Of a DNA stretch of 8,689 nt, positions 7,601 to 8,689 are shown in pieces (within the stretch, counting starts at the first letter, position 1; each line of letters begins with the position of its first letter). The notes beneath the pieces were generated by a model. The model searched no databases. It was not told the origin of the DNA and saw nothing but the letters and a program-made list of their open reading frames with translations. The DNA comes from CAYMLL01 sp964390645 (GTDB lineage: Bacteria > Planctomycetota > UBA8108). A program made the position numbers and the translations under genes. Where the stretch lies: positions 1 through 8,689 of the forward strand of contig CAYMLL010000309.1 in the NCBI GenBank assembly GCA_964390645.1, given 5' to 3'.

Positions 7601-8689
7601 AACTTCGGCGACGGCGACACGTCGACCTCGCAGAACCCGACGCACGTCTACACGACGGCGGGCACCTACATGGTGAGTCTGACAGTGGCGAACTCCGGCG
7701 GCAGCGACACGGAGACCTGCAGCGACTGTATCGAAGCGAGCACGCCGCCCGTGCCGGTGGCCGGCTTCACGTCGGCGCCGACCAGCGGCGACTATCCGCT
7801 GACGGTGTCCTTCACCGACACGACGAGCGGCGTCGTCGACATCCGCTCGTGGAGCTTCGGCGACGGTGGCACATCGACGTCGCAGAACCCGACGCACGTC
7901 TACACGGCGGCGGGCAGCTACACGGTGACGCTGACGGCGACCAACGTCGGGGGCAGCGACACGGCGACGTGCACGGACTGCATCACCGTCACCACGCCAC
8001 CGCCGGCGCCGGTCATCCTCGCCTGCAACAATCGCGAGGCCGTCGCCGGAGCGTCGATCTCCCCGACGGGCATCGAGACCCGCGTGATCAGCGGCTCGGT
8101 GGCCGGCACCACGGCCGTCAGCCACGCCTTCGAGGTCTGCGAGGCGGGCAACAACTTCCTCTTCAGCTTCTGCGACCCGGCGTCCACGGTGGACTACGAC
8201 CCCTGGATTTGCGTGCTCGATGACACCGGCGCCGTGCTCGGCTCCAACGACGACACCTGTGGCCTGTCGTCCGAGGTCTCCGTGTCCCTCTCGCCGGGCA
8301 ACTACCATGTCGTCGTCTCGGGCTACAGCAACTCGGCGGGCAGCTACACGCTCGCCTACTCCGCCGACGTCAACAACTGCGACACGCCGCCACCGGCGAC
8401 TCCGACAGCGGACTTCACGGCGACGCCGACGAGTGGCGAGACGCCGCTCGCGGTATCGTTCACCGACGCGTCGACCGGCGACATCACCTCCTATTCGTGG
8501 GACTTCGGCGACGGCGGCTCGTCGACGTTGCAGGACCCCTCGCACACCTACACGACGGCCGGCAACTACACGGTGTCGCTGACGGTGACTGGCCCCGGCG
8601 GCAGCGACACGGCGACGTGCTCCGGCTGCATCACGGTGACCGATCCCGTGCCCGCTCCGACGGCCGGCTTCACGCTGTCGCCGGCGGCA
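4652..8689 (+). CDS. Secreted subtilisin-like S8 peptidase with N-terminal dockerin-like repeats and PKD/PPC tail (3' partial)
   Basis: The frame is unbroken for 1346 codons and runs off the right edge. It starts with a signal peptide (residues 1-22, cleavage probably after VRA). Two dockerin-type calcium loops follow: D32/N34/D36/D43 and D64/N66/D68/D75, each with an 'LF.LF' helix, then 'CGTDPTPDVLGC'. Residues about 139-320 look like an S8 prodomain. The peptidase domain (about 325-648) has catalytic D367 ('AICDEGTDVDHPDL'), H407 ('NDAHGTACAG'), oxyanion N504 ('AASGNGN') and S583 ('NGTSSATPHAAG'). Next are an FN3-like domain (653-731), an alpha/beta domain resembling class I amidotransferase-like modules (about 735-940), a Pro hinge (943-951), PKD (952-1030), PKD (1036-1114), a PPC-like domain (1118-1240), PKD (1250-1330) and the start of a further PKD. 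It is very probably a secreted endopeptidase that matures by prodomain removal; substrate unknown. The tail probably binds polymer or surface. Confidence 0.95.
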   Translation, partial: MQKPCAVTLMIAFLLAASSVRAGESVPFRRGDGNGDGVMNLADSLHTLFFLFEGRTSSCEKALDSNDDGRVDIGDASHGLFQLFSGGPRPPAPSLGCGTDPTPDVLGCAEFPVCASGAATDKKAGSGKRGGSVRRGGRYRWSYAYGEGRTSLVEDAERCAAMIDPARKSGRVDLDAALAKVGGFEPLRDTDLQEYPGLWFPRFRKDVSEEEHLALVEKLHGMPGVRFAAPVLLYRKAVAIPRPEIIVSVDADAQEEDIEALLAQPDLRLIREFSSIEPTFHLAFDGSPAQCFVRCDELNELEAVFVAEPNMIWDLPEMAAPNDPLYSDQWGLNNTGQTGGTSGADMRAQSAWDTTTGSASVIIAICDEGTDVDHPDLAANMVTGYDAVTADPNPPAVPGDAGGNDAHGTACAGIAAAVGNNGIGIAGINWNAKIMPVRLGFGNFWTSTNWIIDAITWATANGADVQSHSWGGGAASQAIEDAFTAAITTGRDGLGSPCFAASGNGNSAVSYPARYDLTIAVGATSPCDERKSPSSCDGETWWGSNFGPQLDLVAPGPLTTTTDIGGAAGYSSTDYTDNFNGTSSATPHAAGAGALLLSLQPSYTAAQVQQLLEDTADDQVGIASEDTPGHDNYMGWGRINLAQMVAVAGGVAVSPPTGLTCVENAGSVDLSWTNGESYTSVTVKRGGSTIATLAGTATSYSDASAGVGSVSYAVNGSTADGSSPSAGCSLFLTGGATDLVFASSAAAGAVNGGQAIVDALTANGRSPLLVSSLDAVPSLDAFEAIWVNLGIYNSNHTLTSAEGSTLDAYLTNGVGGSFLYLEGGDTWAYDAATAVHARFGISGTSDGTGDLSTVTGVAGTGCDLSSRSWSHTGENAWIDHLAATGTGVATLTNSAQGYNVGVFNDAGTYRTFGTSFEIGGLADGASTKADLVGAILNCFSGGPPPPPPSPPSASFTTSVPSGFIPLTVTFTDTSTGSPTSWLWNFGDGDTSTSQNPTHVYTTAGTYMVSLTVANSGGSDTETCSDCIEASTPPVPVAGFTSAPTSGDYPLTVSFTDTTSGVVDIRSWSFGDGGTSTSQNPTHVYTAAGSYTVTLTATNVGGSDTATCTDCITVTTPPPAPVILACNNREAVAGASISPTGIETRVISGSVAGTTAVSHAFEVCEAGNNFLFSFCDPASTVDYDPWICVLDDTGAVLGSNDDTCGLSSEVSVSLSPGNYHVVVSGYSNSAGSYTLAYSADVNNCDTPPPATPTADFTATPTSGETPLAVSFTDASTGDITSYSWDFGDGGSSTLQDPSHTYTTAGNYTVSLTVTGPGGSDTATCSGCITVTDPVPAPTAGFTLSPAA
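7478..7492 (+). repeat. (CCG)5 trinucleotide run encoding a proline hinge
   Basis: Five CCG codons followed by CCC encode P943-P948 in a GGPPPPPPSPP linker. The linker separates the catalytic and alpha/beta part of the peptidase from the PKD tail. The run is in frame, so slippage would change the hinge length without a frameshift. Confidence 0.7.
7505..8689 (+). repeat. PKD repeat array with an inserted PPC-like domain
   Basis: PKD units carry the hallmark 'W.FGDG' (the 12-mer cttcggcgacgg at 7603, 7855 and 8503) and 'P.H.YT.AG.Y.V.LT'. Units 1 and 2 are in tandem with an exact 252-nt (84-residue) period. Unit 3 is offset by 648 nt because about 125 residues of PPC-like sequence lie between them, and unit 4 begins at about 8657 and is cut by the edge. 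A stretch of 27 identical nt is shared by unit 1 (7628-7654) and unit 2 (7880-7906). Confidence 0.85.

Noticed and set aside
4547..8545. Open frame of about 1330 codons on the minus strand
   Set aside because: It is exactly antisense to the S8 peptidase, is Arg/Gly/Val/Ala-rich with no domain pattern, and arises because high-GC codons on the + strand leave few antisense stops. The + strand frame has a signal peptide, Shine-Dalgarno and catalytic motifs.
7505..8689. Regular repeats that could suggest a CRISPR array or satellite DNA
   Set aside because: The period is 252 nt, the repeats diverge and all remain in frame as PKD domains; there is no short repeat-spacer pattern.

Overview
The window is a high-GC bacterial segment (roughly 70% G+C by eye, not counted). 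It encodes two large modular secreted proteins, an amidohydrolase and a damaged gene. A run of 10 N at 2707-2716, flanked by G homopolymers, shows that the source is a draft or metagenomic scaffold. The organism is uncertain. The exported, multidomain, Cys-containing proteins and the 'RGDGNGDG...DSNDDGRVDIGD...CGTDPTPDVLGC' dockerin-like block recall Planctomycetes and related environmental phyla such as Acidobacteria or Eisenbacteria-like lineages. That placement is from memory and was not tested.

Layout: (1) 2-2272 (+) is the 3' part of a secreted FN3/lamin-tail protein that ends in three H-type-lectin-like beta units and enters from the left edge. (2) A 41-nt convergent spacer follows. (3) 2314-2856 (-) is a short gene with a signal peptide and both ends of a sialidase-like (five-bladed propeller) glycosidase family, but most of the middle is missing; it spans the assembly gap. 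(4) 2915-4165 (-) is a complete metal-dependent amidohydrolase, 58 nt upstream of (3) and co-directional with it. (5) 4166-4651 is a 486-nt divergent intergenic region holding four copies of a 10-mer (CGGGTTGTCG), an AT-richer island with two dyads and a TATATT box, and a strong Shine-Dalgarno. (6) 4652 to the right edge (+) is the largest gene, at least 1346 codons. It encodes an exported subtilisin (S8) with N-terminal dockerin-like calcium repeats, a prodomain, an FN3-like domain, an amidotransferase-like alpha/beta domain, and a PKD array interrupted by a PPC-like domain. It reads without a stop to the last base.

How the genes may work together: both large proteins are built for the cell surface or the medium, and with the putative glycosidase they suggest an extracellular polymer- or protein-degrading and adhesion locus. 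The amidohydrolase has no signal peptide and probably acts on a small amide or dipeptide in the cytosol. A functional link to its neighbours is only inferred from position. I found no RNA genes, CRISPR arrays, insertion sequences, integrases, attachment sites or origins. Nothing here is clearly a new defence or mobile system. The most unusual points are the N-terminal dockerin-like pair on the protease, the CxxC at the end of each complete PKD repeat, the four-copy intergenic 10-mer, and the in-frame shrunken glycosidase beside an assembly gap.
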